Shown: piece by piece, positions 41,890-56,310 of the stretch
Numbering within the stretch: the first letter of the stretch is position 1
Layout: each line of letters starts with the position of its first letter
Origin: Actinomycetales bacterium
GTDB taxonomy: Bacteria; Actinomycetota; Actinomycetes; Actinomycetales; Cellulomonadaceae
NCBI GenBank assembly: GCA_020444245.1
Contig: JAHLLI010000004.1
Location: 186,001 to 250,000, forward strand
DNA length: 64,000 bases
Direction of reading: 5' to 3'
Notes under the pieces: generated by a model
What the model was told of the DNA's origin: nothing
The model's input: only the letters and a program-made list of their open reading frames with translations
Database searches by the model: none
Translations under genes and position numbers: made by a program

Positions 41890-42291
41890 TCAGATCGCGC
41901 CGATGTGCGACGCCACGGCGGTGTGCAGGGCGGCCATGGCCTCGTCGGCGGCCTTCTGCACGGCCGGGTCCGGGTCGTGCGGCGTGTGCAGCAGGAGGCG
42001 GACGTGGGTGCCGTCGGGGTGGCCTCGCATCAGGATGCTGCCGTGGTACCCGCTGCCGTCCTCGGCTTCCCAGTCGACCCGGCGGTGCAGGGCGTCCACC
42101 CGCCAGTGCGACTCTCCCGCCACCGTGCTGCCGTCCGGCAGGTGGGCTGCGGCATGCACCTCGCCCGGCGCCGTGGTGTGCACGTCGCCGATGAACGCGG
42201 CGTAGTCGGGGAGGTGCTCGACCTTGCTCAGGTAGTCGAACACCACGTCGACGCGCGTCGCGAGCTGGGTGCTGCTGTGGTAGTCAGCCAT
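41890..42291 (-). CDS. SRPBCC (START/polyketide cyclase-like) family protein
   Basis: This 133-residue protein begins with a strand-helix pattern typical of SRPBCC hydrophobic-pocket proteins (VFDYLSKVEHLPDYAAFIGDV), with a terminal amphipathic helix (VQKAADEAMAALHTAVASHI). Ligand unknown. The ATG has GAGGAGGG upstream. It is divergent from the riboswitch/terC unit and convergent with the VOC gene. Confidence 0.82.
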   Translation of the reverse strand: MADYHSSTQLATRVDVVFDYLSKVEHLPDYAAFIGDVHTTAPGEVHAAAHLPDGSTVAGESHWRVDALHRRVDWEAEDGSGYHGSILMRGHPDGTHVRLLLHTPHDPDPAVQKAADEAMAALHTAVASHIGAI

Positions 42292-42403
42292 GATCCCTCC
42301 TCGCAGGTGGTCTCCCCGCCAGTGTCGGCCCGTAGCGGGCGGTGCGCGCGGCGGCGCGGGTCGGACGACCCGACGGGGCCCCGTGGTGGTCGCCTATGCT
42401 GCG

Positions 42404-42521
42404 GCCACGGAGGGGAGTACTCCCGACGCGGCGGTGCCGTCATCACGGATGACCAGGTCGTCCCGGTGCCGCCGGTCCCCACGGGGACGGAGGAGACCTC
42501 TGGTACGTGTCCGCGCCGTGG
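42404..42521 (+). promoter_or_regulatory. yybP-ykoY (Mn2+) riboswitch upstream of terC
   Basis: The leader contains the conserved AGGGGAGTACTCCCG bulge-loop (42411 on), the middle stem-loop with GCCGTCATCACGG, and the second conserved loop GGAGGAGACCTCTGG, closed by CCACGG (42405-42410) with CCGTGG (42516-42521). These match the actinobacterial form of the manganese-sensing riboswitch, which nearly always precedes TerC or other Mn exporters. TATGCT at 42395-42400 is a likely -10. The GGAGG of terC is 18 nt beyond the aptamer and may be masked without Mn2+. Confidence 0.85.
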
Positions 42522-42548
42522 AGGCGCCCCGATGTGCCGGAGGCCCGT

Positions 42549-43574
42549 GTGAACGTTCCCCTGTGGGTGTGGGGTGCGACCGTCCTCGGGGTCCTGCTGC
42601 TGGTCGCGATGGACTTCTTCATCCACCTGCGCACCCCGCACGTGCCGCGGTTCCGGGAGTCCGCGCTGTGGTCGGCCGGGTACGTCGCGCTGGCGCTCGT
42701 CTTCGGCCTCGGGATGCTGCTGGTCGCCGGGCCGGACCGCGGCACCGAGTTCTTCGCGGGATACCTGACCGAGTGGTCGCTCAGCGTGGACAACCTGTTC
42801 GTGTTCCTGCTGATCCTCGGCCGTTTCTCCGTGCCGCCGCAGTACCAGCAGAAGGTCCTGCTGGTCGGGATCGCGATCGCGCTCGTCCTGCGCGGTGGCT
42901 TCATCGCGGTCGGCGCTGTGGTGATCGCGAACTTCAGCTGGGTGTTCTACCTGTTCGGCGCGTTCCTGGTGTACGCCGCGATCCAGCTCGCGCGCGAGGA
43001 CCACGACAGCGCCGAGACCACCGAGTTCCACGAGAACCTCATGCTGCGGATGGTCCGGCGCGTGGTGCCGTCCACCACCCGGTACCACGGTGACCGGCTC
43101 ACCGTCGTCGAGCACGGCCGGCGGCTGATCACGCCGATGCTGGTCGTCATGGTCGCGATCGGGACCACTGACGTGCTGTTCGCGCTCGACTCGATCCCCG
43201 CGATCTTCGGGCTGACCAAGGAGCCCTACATCGTCTTCACGGCGAACGCCTTCGCCCTCCTGGGCCTGCGGCAGCTGTTCTTCCTCCTCGGCGGGCTGCT
43301 GGAGCGGTTGGTGTACCTGTCCGAGGGGCTGGCCGTGGTGCTCGGCTTCATCGGCGTCAAGCTCGTCCTCGAGGCCCTGCACACCAACGAGCTGCCCTTC
43401 ATCAACGGCGGCCGGCCGGTGGCGTGGGCACCGGAGATCCCGACGCTCGCCTCCCTCGGCGTGATCGTGGCGGTCCTCGGCATCGCCGCGGCGGCGAGCC
43501 TGGTGCGTACCCGGCGGGACGCCGACGACGCGCGCCTCGCAGGCGTCGACACTGACGACGACCCGCAGCCCTGA
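42549..43574 (+). CDS. TerC/Alx-family membrane protein, probable manganese exporter
   Basis: The 341-residue protein has about nine membrane segments and the TerC acidic motifs [21 protein letters not shown] and [16 protein letters not shown], where the Asp residues probably form the metal path. Homologues (Alx, MeeF/MeeY) export Mn2+ or help metallate exoenzymes. The GTG at 42549 follows GGAGG; the in-frame 42507 start would lie inside the riboswitch. Its Mn2+ riboswitch supports manganese as substrate. Confidence 0.92.
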   Translation: MNVPLWVWGATVLGVLLLVAMDFFIHLRTPHVPRFRESALWSAGYVALALVFGLGMLLVAGPDRGTEFFAGYLTEWSLSVDNLFVFLLILGRFSVPPQYQQKVLLVGIAIALVLRGGFIAVGAVVIANFSWVFYLFGAFLVYAAIQLAREDHDSAETTEFHENLMLRMVRRVVPSTTRYHGDRLTVVEHGRRLITPMLVVMVAIGTTDVLFALDSIPAIFGLTKEPYIVFTANAFALLGLRQLFFLLGGLLERLVYLSEGLAVVLGFIGVKLVLEALHTNELPFINGGRPVAWAPEIPTLASLGVIVAVLGIAAAASLVRTRRDADDARLAGVDTDDDPQP

Positions 43575-43595
43575 ACGGCCCGCCACGCCCGGGGT

Positions 43596-43632
43596 TCGAA
43601 CAGTTGTACGTGTCGGACGGGACACCTACGAT
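43596..43632 (+). promoter_or_regulatory. LexA (SOS) box and promoter of uvrA
   Basis: TCGAACAGTTGTACGT (43596-43611) fits the actinobacterial LexA box TCGAACANNTGTTCGA at 12 of 14 defined positions. It covers the -35 TTGTAC (43604-43609), which is followed after 17 bp by TACGAT (43627-43632). LexA bound there would block RNA polymerase, so uvrA should be induced by DNA damage. The -10 is 6 nt from the GTG: a leaderless start. Confidence 0.85.
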
Positions 43633-43638
43633 GGCCGG

Positions 43639-46497
<2,859 letters not shown>

Positions 46498-46526
46498 GCC
46501 GGCTCTGAGCGGGGGTCGCCGACCCG

Positions 46527-47027
46527 TCAGTGGATGGCTTCGGCGGGCTCGTCCGTCTCGACGACGTGCCGGGTGGGCTCGCAGCGCACGGGGAAGTTCA
46601 CCGACTGCTTGATGAAGCAGTACTCGCCGGCGCGCTCGTGAAGCTCGGCCAGCACGTGGTCGGGCACGTCCTCGCGCAGCGTCACCCGCGGGTGCAGCAC
46701 GACCTCGGTGAAACGGCCCATCCCGCCCGATCGCACCCGCATGGTGCCTGCGGCGTCGTCGTGGTAGCCGGTCACCACCACGCCCGCGTCGGCGGCCAGG
46801 TGGAGGAACCAGAGCATGTGGCACTGGGCGAGTGCTCCGACCAGGAGCTCCTCGGGGTTGTAGCGGCCCGCGTCTCCCCGGAAGGTCGGCTCTGCCGACC
46901 CGAGCAGCAGGGGCTTGCCGGGGAACTCGACCTCGTGGTCGCGGCTGTAGGAGGCGTAGCCGGCGGTCCCGGTGTGTCCTGCGCCGGTCCAGGTCACTGC
47001 GGCGGAGTAGCTGTGCAGGATGCCCAT
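46527..47027 (-). CDS. OsmC/Ohr-family peroxiredoxin-like protein
   Basis: This 166-residue protein has two conserved cysteines, [15 protein letters not shown] and [13 protein letters not shown], at the spacing of the OsmC/Ohr active site, plus the family [15 protein letters not shown] motif. It reduces organic hydroperoxides. The ATG at 47027 lies head-to-head with the uvrC promoter; its end faces that of uvrA. Confidence 0.92.
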   Translation of the reverse strand: MGILHSYSAAVTWTGAGHTGTAGYASYSRDHEVEFPGKPLLLGSAEPTFRGDAGRYNPEELLVGALAQCHMLWFLHLAADAGVVVTGYHDDAAGTMRVRSGGMGRFTEVVLHPRVTLREDVPDHVLAELHERAGEYCFIKQSVNFPVRCEPTRHVVETDEPAEAIH

Positions 47028-47157
47028 GCCTCACCGTACCGAGCCGCACGCCCCGCGCGGCAGGGGGCGGTGCGGACCGCTGTCGCCGCCAGGCCCGAGG
47101 GGTGGCGGCCGGGCCGCCGGTGCGCGGATCGTCGGCGCCGCGGCCTACCCTCGCACC

Positions 47158-49155
47158 ATGGCGGACCCGACCACCTACCGGCCTCGTCCCGGGCAGGTCC
47201 CCGACTCCCCAGGGGTGTACCGGTTCCGCGACGAGCACGGCCGGGTCGTCTACGTCGGCAAGGCCAAGTCGTTGCGCTCCCGGCTCGCCTCCTACTTCCA
47301 GGACCTGTCCGCGCTGCACCCGCGCACCCAGCAGATGGTCACCACTGCCGCGTCGGTCGAGTGGACGGTGGTGGGCACCGAGGTCGAGGCCCTGGCCCTG
47401 GAGTACTCCTGGATCAAGGAGTTCGACCCGCGGTTCAACGTCAAGTACCGCGACGACAAGTCCTACCCCTACCTGGCCGTGACGCTGGGCGAGGAGTTCC
47501 CGCGGGTCCAGGTGATGCGCGGTCGCAAGCGCCCGGGCACCCGCTACTTCGGGCCGTACGGGCACGCCTGGGCGATCCGGGAGACCGTCGACCTGCTGCT
47601 GCGCGTGTTCCCGGTGCGCACCTGCTCGGCCGGGGTGTTCAAGCGTGCCGGTCAGTCGGGCCGCCCGTGCCTGCTCGGCTACATCGACAAGTGCTCCGCG
47701 CCGTGCGTCGGACGGATCTCGCCCGAGGACCACCACGTCCTGGCCGAGGAGTTCTGCGACTTCATGGCGGGCGACACCCAGCGATTCGTCCGTCGGCTCG
47801 AGCGCGAGATGGCCATGGCCGCGCAGAACCTGGAGTTCGAGCGGGCCGCCAAGCTCCGCGACGACCTGGCAGCGCTGGCCCGGGCCACCGAGAAGAACGC
47901 CGTCGTCCTGGGCGACGGCACCGACGCGGACGTCTTCGCCCTCGCCGGGGACGAGCTCGAGGCGGCGGTGCAGGTCTTCCACGTCCGGGACGGCCGGATC
48001 CGCGGTCAGCGCGGCTGGGTCGTGGAGAAGGTCGAGGACCTCGACGACGCCGAGCTCGTCGAGCACCTGCTCCAGCAGGTCTACGGCGAGGACGCCCCCG
48101 CCCAGGAGCGCGCGTCGCAGGGTGCGAGCCGCCCCGAGCGGGCCGCGACGGCGACCAGCGCCGTGCCCCGCGAGGTCCTCGTGCCCGTCCTGCCGCCCGA
48201 CGTCGAGCAGGTCGAGGCATGGCTGCACGGGCTCCGCGGGTCCAAGGTGCGGGTCCGGGTCCCGCAGCGCGGCGACAAGAAGGACCTCGCGGAGACCGTG
48301 CGCCGCAACGCCGAGCAGGCCCTCGTCCTGCACCGCACCAAGCGCGCCGGGGACCTGACCACCCGCAGCCAGGCGCTCCAGGAGATCACCGAGGCACTCG
48401 GCCTGGACTCCGCGCCGCTGCGGATCGAGTGCTACGACATCTCGACCACGCAGGGCACGCACCAGGTGGGGTCGATGGTCGTCTTCGAGGACGGCCTGCC
48501 ACGCAAGTCCGAGTACCGGCACTTCGTGGTGCGCGGCGAGGACGGCACCGGCGCCCGGGACGACACCGAGGCGATGCACGAGGTGCTCACCCGGCGGTTC
48601 CGCCGGTACCTGGACGACGTCGCCCAGAACGGCTCGCCGGACCTGGGTGACGGCCCGCTGCAGAGCGGCGAGGTGTCCGCCACGGACGGCGCACGGCCCG
48701 GCCGGTTCGCGTACCCGCCGCAGCTCGTGGTCGTGGACGGCGGAGCCCCCCAGGTCGCCGCCGCCGCGCGGGCGCTGGCCGAGCTGGGCGTCGATGACGT
48801 GGCGCTGTGCGGGCTGGCCAAGCGCCTGGAGGAGGTCTGGTTGCCGGGGGAGGAGTACCCGGTGATCCTGCGCCGTGGGTCCCAGGGGCTGTACCTGCTC
48901 CAGCGGGTCCGTGACGAGGCCCACCGGTTCGCGCTCCAGCGTCACCGGACCCGGCGCAGCGCCGGCATGACCGCGTCGGCGCTGGACGGCGTGCCCGGCC
49001 TCGGCCCCACCCGGGCGGCGGCCCTCCTGGACCACTTCGGGTCCGTGGCCAGGCTGCGTCGAGCGACCGCGGAGGACATCTCCGCGGTCAAGGGCATCGG
49101 GCCCGCCACGGCCGAGGCGGTGGTCGCGGCGCTGTCCCGGAGTGGCGCCGGCTGA
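47158..49155 (+). CDS. uvrC: Excinuclease ABC subunit C
   Basis: The 665-residue UvrC makes both incisions. Seen: the GIY-YIG nuclease domain ([20 protein letters not shown]), the UVR motif ([18 protein letters not shown]), the RNase H-like second nuclease ([20 protein letters not shown] ... [14 protein letters not shown]) and a double HhH ([37 protein letters not shown]). The ATG at 47158 is 6 nt after TACCCT, a likely leaderless start, preferred over the longer frame from 47020. Confidence 0.97.
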   Translation: MADPTTYRPRPGQVPDSPGVYRFRDEHGRVVYVGKAKSLRSRLASYFQDLSALHPRTQQMVTTAASVEWTVVGTEVEALALEYSWIKEFDPRFNVKYRDDKSYPYLAVTLGEEFPRVQVMRGRKRPGTRYFGPYGHAWAIRETVDLLLRVFPVRTCSAGVFKRAGQSGRPCLLGYIDKCSAPCVGRISPEDHHVLAEEFCDFMAGDTQRFVRRLEREMAMAAQNLEFERAAKLRDDLAALARATEKNAVVLGDGTDADVFALAGDELEAAVQVFHVRDGRIRGQRGWVVEKVEDLDDAELVEHLLQQVYGEDAPAQERASQGASRPERAATATSAVPREVLVPVLPPDVEQVEAWLHGLRGSKVRVRVPQRGDKKDLAETVRRNAEQALVLHRTKRAGDLTTRSQALQEITEALGLDSAPLRIECYDISTTQGTHQVGSMVVFEDGLPRKSEYRHFVVRGEDGTGARDDTEAMHEVLTRRFRRYLDDVAQNGSPDLGDGPLQSGEVSATDGARPGRFAYPPQLVVVDGGAPQVAAAARALAELGVDDVALCGLAKRLEEVWLPGEEYPVILRRGSQGLYLLQRVRDEAHRFALQRHRTRRSAGMTASALDGVPGLGPTRAAALLDHFGSVARLRRATAEDISAVKGIGPATAEAVVAALSRSGAG

Positions 49156-49226
49156 TCGAGGGGCTGCCGGCCCGGCCCGGATGGACTCGCCGGGTCGTCG
49201 TGCGCCGCGGCTGGCATGCTGGTGCC

Positions 49227-50162
49227 ATGGAGGAGCCGCCCCCGACCACCGTGCCCTCGGGCATCCCCGCGCTCGAGGCCTCGACGGCCTCCCCGCGCGC
49301 CGAGCTGCCCGAGCTCCTCGTGGTCACCGGCATGTCCGGCGCGGGGCGTAGCCGGGCTGCCGCTGTGCTCGAGGACCTGGGCTGGTACGTGGTCGACAAC
49401 CTGCCGGCGCAGCTGCTCGGCCAGCTCGCCGGCATGCTGTCGTCCGGCCCCGGCGGCGTGCACCGTCTCGCGGCCGTGGTCGACGTGCGCGGCCGGGAGC
49501 TGTCCGGTGACCTCGTCGGCGTCCTCGACGTGCTGCGCGAGGCCGGCAACGACTTCCGCATCCTGTTCATGGACGCCTCCGACGAGGTGCTGGTGCGCCG
49601 TTTCGAGACCGTGCGCCGGCCGCACCCGCTCCAGGCGGGGCGGCGCATCCTGGACGGCATCGCCGAGGAGCGCGAGATGCTGCGGGGCGTCCGCGACCGG
49701 GCCGACGTCGTGATCGACACGACCGAGCTCAACGTGCACGACCTGGCGCGCGAGGTGACCTTGGCCGTCGCCGGCGGCGAGGACCAGGACATGCGGATCA
49801 ACGTGCTGTCCTTCGGGTTCAAGTATGGGCTGCCGCTGGACGCGGACCACGTCGCCGACGTGCGGTTCCTGGCGAACCCGTACTGGATCACCGAGCTGCG
49901 CCACCTGACCGGTCGCGACGAGCCGGTCCGGGACTACGTGCTCGGGCTGCCGGGCGCGCGGATGTTCGTGGAGCGGTACGTCGCGACCCTCGAGCCGGTC
50001 ATCGCGGGCTACCAGCACGAGGACAAGAGGTACGCGACCGTCGCGATCGGCTGCACCGGTGGCAAGCACCGGTCCGTCGCGATCGCCGAGGCGGTCGCAG
50101 CCGAGCTGCGCAGGCGGGGCTCGCGCGTGGTGGTGACGCACCGGGACCTCGGGCGTGAGTGA
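49227..50162 (+). CDS. rapZ: RNase adapter RapZ (YvcJ) P-loop ATPase
   Basis: This 311-residue protein has the P-loop VTGMSGAGRSRAA, in which Lys is replaced by Arg as in many actinobacteria, then the GWYVVDNLP and FMDASDEVLVRRFETVRRPHPL segments, and the C-terminal domain with FGFKYGLPLDADHVADVRFLANPYW and IGCTGGKHRSV. In E. coli it steers RNase E to the GlmZ sRNA; in Gram-positives its role is linked to cell-envelope metabolism. CATGCT ends 6 nt before ATG 49227. It overlaps yvcK by 8 bp. Confidence 0.95.
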   Translation: MEEPPPTTVPSGIPALEASTASPRAELPELLVVTGMSGAGRSRAAAVLEDLGWYVVDNLPAQLLGQLAGMLSSGPGGVHRLAAVVDVRGRELSGDLVGVLDVLREAGNDFRILFMDASDEVLVRRFETVRRPHPLQAGRRILDGIAEEREMLRGVRDRADVVIDTTELNVHDLAREVTLAVAGGEDQDMRINVLSFGFKYGLPLDADHVADVRFLANPYWITELRHLTGRDEPVRDYVLGLPGARMFVERYVATLEPVIAGYQHEDKRYATVAIGCTGGKHRSVAIAEAVAAELRRRGSRVVVTHRDLGRE

Positions 50163-51150
50163 TCGGCCCCGCCACGTGCCCGTCGCGGGCGGACGCGGTC
50201 CGGCGGTGGTGGCCTTGGGCGGTGGTCATGGGCTCGCTGCGACGTTGTCCGCCCTGCGCCTGATGACGGACCGGCTCACCGCCGTGGTGACCGTGGCCGA
50301 CGACGGCGGCTCGTCAGGTCGGTTGCGCGACGAGCTCGACATCCTGCCCCCGGGCGACCTGCGGATGGCCCTGTCCGCGCTGTGTGACGACTCGGACTGG
50401 GGGCGCACCTGGCGGGACGTGCTCCAGCACCGCTTCGCGACCCAGGGGCCGCTGGACCGCCACGCGGTGGGGAACCTGCTCATCGCTGCGCTGTGGGAGC
50501 TGCTGGGCGACCCCGTCGCCGGGCTGGACTGGGTGGGCCGGCTGCTCGGTGCGCGCGGCCGCGTGCTGCCGATGTCCTGCCAGCCGCTGGCCATCGAGGC
50601 CGACATCGTGGTCGACGGCGAGCCGCGGACCGTGTACGGCCAGAGCGCGGTGGCCGTGACGCCGGGTCGGGTCGAGGCGGTCCGCCTGCTGCCCGACGGC
50701 GCGAGCGCGTGCCCCGAGGCCGTCGCGGCCGTCGACGAGGCGGACTGGGTGGTGCTCGGACCCGGCTCGTGGTTCACCTCGGTGCTCCCGCACGTGCTGG
50801 TCCCCGAGCTGTCCGCCGCCCTGCACCGCACCGCGGCCCGGCGCTGCGTCACCCTCAACCTGCGTCCGGACGACCCCGCCGCGATGACCAACCTCGAGCA
50901 CCTGCGCGCGCTCGCCGAGCACGCCCCGGGCATGCGGGTCGACGTCGTGGTCGCGGACCCCGGCGCCGTGGTGCACCTGGACGAGCTCGCGGAGCAGGCT
51001 GCTGCGATGGGTGCTGAGCTGGTCCTGCGCCAAGTCGGGGTGGGCGACGGCAGTGCCCGTCACGACGCGCTGCGCCTCGCGGCGGCCTTCCGCGACGCCT
51101 TCGAGGGGCACTGGGGCGACCTGGGCGGTGGGCCGGGGATGGCAGGATGA
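50155..51150 (+). CDS. yvcK: Gluconeogenesis/cell-wall factor YvcK (CofD-like)
   Basis: The 331-residue protein of the CofD/YvcK family has [34 protein letters not shown] and [12 protein letters not shown] at the UDP-sugar binding site, and LNLRPDD. YvcK is needed for normal cell shape on gluconeogenic carbon and binds UDP-GlcNAc in Bacillus and Mycobacterium. It is translationally coupled between rapZ and whiA, the standard Gram-positive arrangement. Confidence 0.95.
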   Translation: MSDRPRHVPVAGGRGPAVVALGGGHGLAATLSALRLMTDRLTAVVTVADDGGSSGRLRDELDILPPGDLRMALSALCDDSDWGRTWRDVLQHRFATQGPLDRHAVGNLLIAALWELLGDPVAGLDWVGRLLGARGRVLPMSCQPLAIEADIVVDGEPRTVYGQSAVAVTPGRVEAVRLLPDGASACPEAVAAVDEADWVVLGPGSWFTSVLPHVLVPELSAALHRTAARRCVTLNLRPDDPAAMTNLEHLRALAEHAPGMRVDVVVADPGAVVHLDELAEQAAAMGAELVLRQVGVGDGSARHDALRLAAAFRDAFEGHWGDLGGGPGMAG

Positions 51151-51155
51151 CCCCC

Positions 51156-52136
51156 ATGGCGTTGACGGCACAGGTGAAGGACGAGCTCGCCCGGTTGCCG
51201 GTCGACAAGACCTCGTGGCGCAAGGCGGAGGTCTCGGCGACCCTGCGCTTCGCCGGAGGTTTGCACATCATCTCGGGTCGGATCGTGATCGAGGCCGAGC
51301 TGGACACCGGTATCGCTGCGCGGCGGCTGCGCCAGTTCGTCTCGGAGGTCTACGGCCACACCAGCGACGTCGTGGTGGTCTCCGGCGGGGGCCTGCGCAA
51401 GGGCACCCGGTACGTGGTCCGGGTGGTGCGCGACGGGGAGTCGCTGGCCCGGCAGACCGGTCTGCTCGACGCGCGCGGGCGCCCGGTCCGTGGTCTGCCC
51501 CCGCAGGTGGTCAGCGCCGGGGTGGGGGAGGCCGAGGCGGCGTGGCGCGGCGCCTTCCTGGCGCACGGCTCGTTGACCGAGCCCGGCCGTTCCGCGGCGC
51601 TGGAGATCACGTGCCCCGGACCGGAGGCGGCGCTGGCCCTGGTCGGAGCGGCGCGCCGGCTGGGCGTGGCCGCCAAGGCCCGTGAGGTCCGCGGCGTGGA
51701 CCGGGTGGTGATCCGCGACGGCGAGGCGATCGGCGCGATGCTCACCAGGCTCGGCGCGCACGACGCGCGTCTGGTCTGGGAGGAGCGCCGGATGCGGCGC
51801 GAGGTGCGCGGTACGGCCAACCGCCTGGCGAACTTCGACGACGCGAACCTGCGGCGCTCGGCCCGTGCCGCGGTGGCCGCGGGCGCGCGCGTGCAGCGGG
51901 CCTTCGAGATCCTCGGCGAGGAGGTGCCCGACCACCTGCGCCAGGCCGGTCGGCTGCGTCTGGAGCACAAGCAGGCGTCCCTGGAGGAGCTCGGCCAGCT
52001 CGCCGACCCGCCCCTGACCAAGGACGCGGTCGCGGGCCGGATCCGCCGCCTGCTGGCCACCGCGGACAAGCGCGCGGCCGAGCTGGGGATCCCCGACACC
52101 GAGGCCGGGCTGACCCCGGACATGCTGGACGTCTGA
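51156..52136 (+). CDS. whiA: WhiA sporulation/cell division regulator
   Basis: The 326-residue WhiA has a degenerate LAGLIDADG homing-endonuclease-like domain ([25 protein letters not shown]) joined to a C-terminal helix-turn-helix ([19 protein letters not shown]). In Streptomyces it activates ftsZ and division genes; in non-sporulating actinobacteria it also affects division. I used the second ATG (51156, [14 protein letters not shown]), the standard family start; the first at 51147 is also possible. Confidence 0.96.
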   Translation: MALTAQVKDELARLPVDKTSWRKAEVSATLRFAGGLHIISGRIVIEAELDTGIAARRLRQFVSEVYGHTSDVVVVSGGGLRKGTRYVVRVVRDGESLARQTGLLDARGRPVRGLPPQVVSAGVGEAEAAWRGAFLAHGSLTEPGRSAALEITCPGPEAALALVGAARRLGVAAKAREVRGVDRVVIRDGEAIGAMLTRLGAHDARLVWEERRMRREVRGTANRLANFDDANLRRSARAAVAAGARVQRAFEILGEEVPDHLRQAGRLRLEHKQASLEELGQLADPPLTKDAVAGRIRRLLATADKRAAELGIPDTEAGLTPDMLDV

Positions 52137-52255
52137 GCCGCTCAGAGCCCATCGTCGCGACCGCTCGCGGGGCCGTCCGGGGAGGGCCGTCGCCCAGCTG
52201 TCAGGACGCCGCCCGACTGCTGGACGAACGTCCTAGCGGGAATGTGTCCGCCGTG

Positions 52256-53376
<1,121 letters not shown>

Positions 53377-53400
53377 CCGTCCCGAGCACCTGCTCATGAC

Positions 53401-53448
53401 CGACGTCCGCGAGCCCGGCGACCTCGTTGCCCGGGCACGCGGACGTCG
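53401..53448 (+). terminator. Intercistronic hairpin between gap and pgk
   Basis: An 11-bp perfect outer stem (53401-53411 with 53438-53448) encloses an inner GCCCGG/CCGGGC stem. With no T run it may be a partial terminator or a 3'-end stabiliser that lets gap be made in excess over pgk and tpiA. Confidence 0.6.
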
Positions 53449-53489
53449 TCGTGTCCGCCCGTGATCCACCCATCCGACCGAGGGACCAG

Positions 53490-54671
53490 ATGAAGACCAT
53501 CGACGACCTGGGCGACCTGCGCGGCAAGCGCGTGCTCGTCCGTTCCGACTTCAACGTGCCGCTGGACGGCACCACGATCACCGACGACGGGCGCATCCGC
53601 GCCGCGCTGCCGACCCTGACCCGCCTGCTCGACGCCGGCGCGCGCGTGGTCGTGACCGCGCACCTGGGCCGCCCGAAGGGCGAGCCGGACCCGAAGTACT
53701 CCCTGGCGCCGGTCGCCGCGCGGCTCGGTGAGCTGCTCGGCAAGCCCGTCGCCCTGGCCGACGACGTCGTGGGCGAGTCCGCCAAGGCGACCGTCGCGGG
53801 CCTCGCCGACGGAGAGATCGCGCTGCTGGAGAACATCCGGTTCGACGCCCGCGAGACCTCCAAGGACGAGGCCGAGCGCGGCGCGCTGGCCGACGAGCTG
53901 GCCGCGATGGCGGATGCGTTCGTCTCCGACGGCTTCGGCGTGGTGCACCGCAAGCAGGCGTCCGTGTACGACGTCGCGCTGCGTCTGCCGCACGCTGCGG
54001 GCCTCCTCGTGCTCGGCGAGGTCCAGGCGCTGCGGAAGGCCACCGACAGCCCCGAGCGGCCCTACGTGGTCGTCCTGGGTGGCGCGAAGGTCTCGGACAA
54101 GCTCGGCGTCATCGCGAACCTCCTCACCAAGGCCGACACCCTGCTGATCGGCGGCGGCATGGTCTACACGTTCCTGGCGGCGCAGGGCCACGAGGTCGGT
54201 TCCTCGCTGCTCGAGGCGGACCAGGTCGAGACCGTCAAGGGCTACCTGGCCGAGGCGGGCGACAAGATCGTGCTCCCGGTCGACATCGTCGCTGCGGACT
54301 CCTTCGCTGCGGACGCTCCGTACGTGACCGTCGCGGCCGACGCGATCCCCGCCGGCAAGATGGGCCTGGACATCGGCCCGAAGTCGGCCGAGCTGTTCGC
54401 CGACGCCATCAAGGGCGCGAAGACCATCGCGTGGAACGGCCCGATGGGCGTGTTCGAGTTCCCGGCCTTCGCGGCCGGCACCAAGGCCGTGGCCCAGGCC
54501 CTGGTCGACACCGACGGCTTCTCGATCGTCGGCGGCGGCGACTCCGCCGCGGCGGTCCGGCTGCTCGGCTTCGACGAGGCCGGCTTCGGCCACATCTCGA
54601 CCGGCGGCGGCGCGAGCCTCGAGCTGCTCGAGGGCAAGACCCTGCCCGGCATCGCGGTTCTGGAGGACTGA
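53490..54671 (+). CDS. pgk: Phosphoglycerate kinase
   Basis: The 393-residue PGK has the N-terminal signature [15 protein letters not shown], the ligand Arg in [10 protein letters not shown], the hinge and ADP-binding [15 protein letters not shown], and C-terminal [13 protein letters not shown] and [13 protein letters not shown]. It makes ATP from 1,3-bisphosphoglycerate. The ATG at 53490 has GAGGGA; the upstream frame to 53427 covers the hairpin and is not used. Ends 1 nt into the tpiA start. Confidence 0.98.
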   Translation: MKTIDDLGDLRGKRVLVRSDFNVPLDGTTITDDGRIRAALPTLTRLLDAGARVVVTAHLGRPKGEPDPKYSLAPVAARLGELLGKPVALADDVVGESAKATVAGLADGEIALLENIRFDARETSKDEAERGALADELAAMADAFVSDGFGVVHRKQASVYDVALRLPHAAGLLVLGEVQALRKATDSPERPYVVVLGGAKVSDKLGVIANLLTKADTLLIGGGMVYTFLAAQGHEVGSSLLEADQVETVKGYLAEAGDKIVLPVDIVAADSFAADAPYVTVAADAIPAGKMGLDIGPKSAELFADAIKGAKTIAWNGPMGVFEFPAFAAGTKAVAQALVDTDGFSIVGGGDSAAAVRLLGFDEAGFGHISTGGGASLELLEGKTLPGIAVLED

Positions 54672-55462
54672 TGGCACGCACCCCGCTCATGGCGGGCAAC
54701 TGGAAGATGAACCTCGACCACCACGAGGCCACCCATCTGGTCCAGAAGCTCGCATGGACGCTCAAGGACGCCAAGCACGACTACGAGCAGGTCGAGGTGG
54801 CGGTCCTGCCGCCCTTCACCGACCTGCGGTCCGTCCAGACGCTCGTGGACGCCGACAAGCTCGAGGTCCGCTACGGCGGCCAGGACCTGTCGATGCACGT
54901 GTCCGGGGCGTACACCGGGGAGATCTCCCCGGTGTTCCTGGCCAAGCTCGGCTGCACGTACGTCGCGGTCGGGCACTCCGAGCGCCGGCAATACCACGGC
55001 GAGGACGAGGCCGTGACGAACGCCAAGGTCAAGAACGCACTGGCCCACGGCCTCGTGCCGATCCTGTGCGTCGGCGAGGAGCTCGAGATCCGCAAGGCCG
55101 GCAACCACGTGTCGCACACGCTGGCCCAGCTCGACGGTGGCCTCGAGGGCCTGTCCGCCGAGCAGGTCGCAGGCCTCGTGATCGCCTACGAGCCGGTCTG
55201 GGCGATCGGCACCGGCGAGGTGGCCACCCCGGAGGACGCGCAGGAGCTCTGCGGCGCGATCCGGGCCCGGGTCGCCGAGCTGTACGACCAGGCGACGGCG
55301 GACGCCGTGCGGGTGCTGTACGGCGGCTCGGTGAAGTCCGGCAACGTCGCGGCGATCATGGCGCAGACCGACGTCGACGGCGCCCTGGTCGGCGGCGCGA
55401 GCCTGGACGCCGAGGAGTTCGCGAAGATCGTGCGGTACCAGTCGCACCAGGTCGGCCTCTGA
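54671..55462 (+). CDS. tpiA: Triosephosphate isomerase
   Basis: The 263-residue TIM barrel starts with the substrate Lys in AGNWKMN, has the electrophile His in [12 protein letters not shown], the catalytic Glu in [11 protein letters not shown] (mobile loop) and the phosphate loop [10 protein letters not shown] and LVGGASLD. It interconverts the triose phosphates. The ATG is fused to the pgk stop as TGATG, with GGAGG upstream. Confidence 0.98.
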   Translation: MARTPLMAGNWKMNLDHHEATHLVQKLAWTLKDAKHDYEQVEVAVLPPFTDLRSVQTLVDADKLEVRYGGQDLSMHVSGAYTGEISPVFLAKLGCTYVAVGHSERRQYHGEDEAVTNAKVKNALAHGLVPILCVGEELEIRKAGNHVSHTLAQLDGGLEGLSAEQVAGLVIAYEPVWAIGTGEVATPEDAQELCGAIRARVAELYDQATADAVRVLYGGSVKSGNVAAIMAQTDVDGALVGGASLDAEEFAKIVRYQSHQVGL

Positions 55463-55472
55463 CCGACGCGTA

Positions 55473-55510
55473 GCCGCGGGTCCGTCCGGTGCGCCGGGCG
55501 GACCCGCGGC
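55473..55510 (+). terminator. Terminator after tpiA
   Basis: A 12-bp perfect GC-rich stem (55473-55484 with 55499-55510), which may extend by further inner pairs, starts 10 bp after the tpiA stop and ends the gap-pgk-tpiA operon. Confidence 0.8.
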
Positions 55511-55624
55511 ACGTTCACCCGACCGGGTTCGGCCGATCCGGACCTCGTCGCCTATCCTTGTCCGGGCGCCACGATGGCCGAGCAGGTCCGCGACCGGCGC
55601 CGACCCCGAACGAGAGACACATCC

Positions 55625-55867
55625 ATGAGTGCACTTCGCATCGTCCTCGAGATCCTGCTGGTCGTGACGAGCTTCCTCGTCGTGGTGCTGGTGCTGCTCC
55701 ACAAGGGCAAGGGCGGCGGACTCTCGGACATGTTCGGCGGCGGCATCTCCAGCGGAGCCGGCACCTCCGGCGTGGCCGAGCGGAACCTCAACCGGATCAC
55801 GGTGGGCCTGGTCCTCGTGTGGACCGCCGTCGTGGTGCTGCTGGGTCTCATCCAGCGCGTGAGCTGA
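55625..55867 (+). CDS. secG: Protein translocase subunit SecG
   Basis: The 80-residue membrane protein has two helices (LRIVLEILLVVTSFLVVVLVLLH and ITVGLVLVWTAVVVLLGLI) joined by the SecG loop KGKGGGLSDMFGGG. It is part of SecYEG. The ATG at 55625 fits the first helix; ribosome site GAGAGAC. It follows tpiA in the order known from Streptomyces. Confidence 0.95.
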   Translation: MSALRIVLEILLVVTSFLVVVLVLLHKGKGGGLSDMFGGGISSGAGTSGVAERNLNRITVGLVLVWTAVVVLLGLIQRVS

Positions 55868-55880
55868 GAAAGGTCCGGCG

Positions 55881-56228
55881 ATGGCGAGCGGCAGTGCGAT
55901 CCGTGGCTCCAGGGTGGGCGCGGGACCGATGGGCGAGGCCGAGCGAGGCGAGGCGGCACCGCGGGTGTGGGTGTCCTTCTGGTGCGCGAACGGTCACGAG
56001 ACCAAGCCCTCCTTCTCCGAGGACGCCGGGATCGAGATCCCGGAGACCTGGGACTGCCCGCGATGCGGCTACCCGGCGGGCCAGGACCGCGAGAACCCCC
56101 CGGCCCCCGTGCGCAACGAGCCCTACAAGACGCACCTGGCCTACGTGAAGGAGCGGCGCAGCGACGAGGACGGCGCCGCGATCCTCGAAGAGGCCCTCGA
56201 GGCGCTGCGAGCCCGCCGGGGCGGTTGA
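55881..56228 (+). CDS. rbpA: RNA polymerase-binding protein RbpA
   Basis: The 115-residue RbpA has the N-terminal tail ASGSAIRGSRVGAGPMGE, the zinc-ribbon-like core (FWCANGHETKPSF ... CPRCGYPAG) and the sigma-interacting NEPYKTHLAYVKERRS linker/helix. It stabilises promoter opening by the housekeeping sigma factor. Found only in Actinobacteria. 13 bp after secG, probably cotranscribed. Confidence 0.96.
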   Translation: MASGSAIRGSRVGAGPMGEAERGEAAPRVWVSFWCANGHETKPSFSEDAGIEIPETWDCPRCGYPAGQDRENPPAPVRNEPYKTHLAYVKERRSDEDGAAILEEALEALRARRGG

Positions 56229-56310
56229 ACCGCCGAGATCCGTTTCTGGTCCCGGGCGAGGTCCCGGGTTCGAGGACCGGCCCCTGGTTAGGGTGGCTCG
56301 GAGGGCGCTG

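Noticed and set aside
42549-43574. Tellurite resistance as the function of TerC
   Set aside because: The name is historical; no other ter genes are present and the Mn2+ riboswitch points to manganese.
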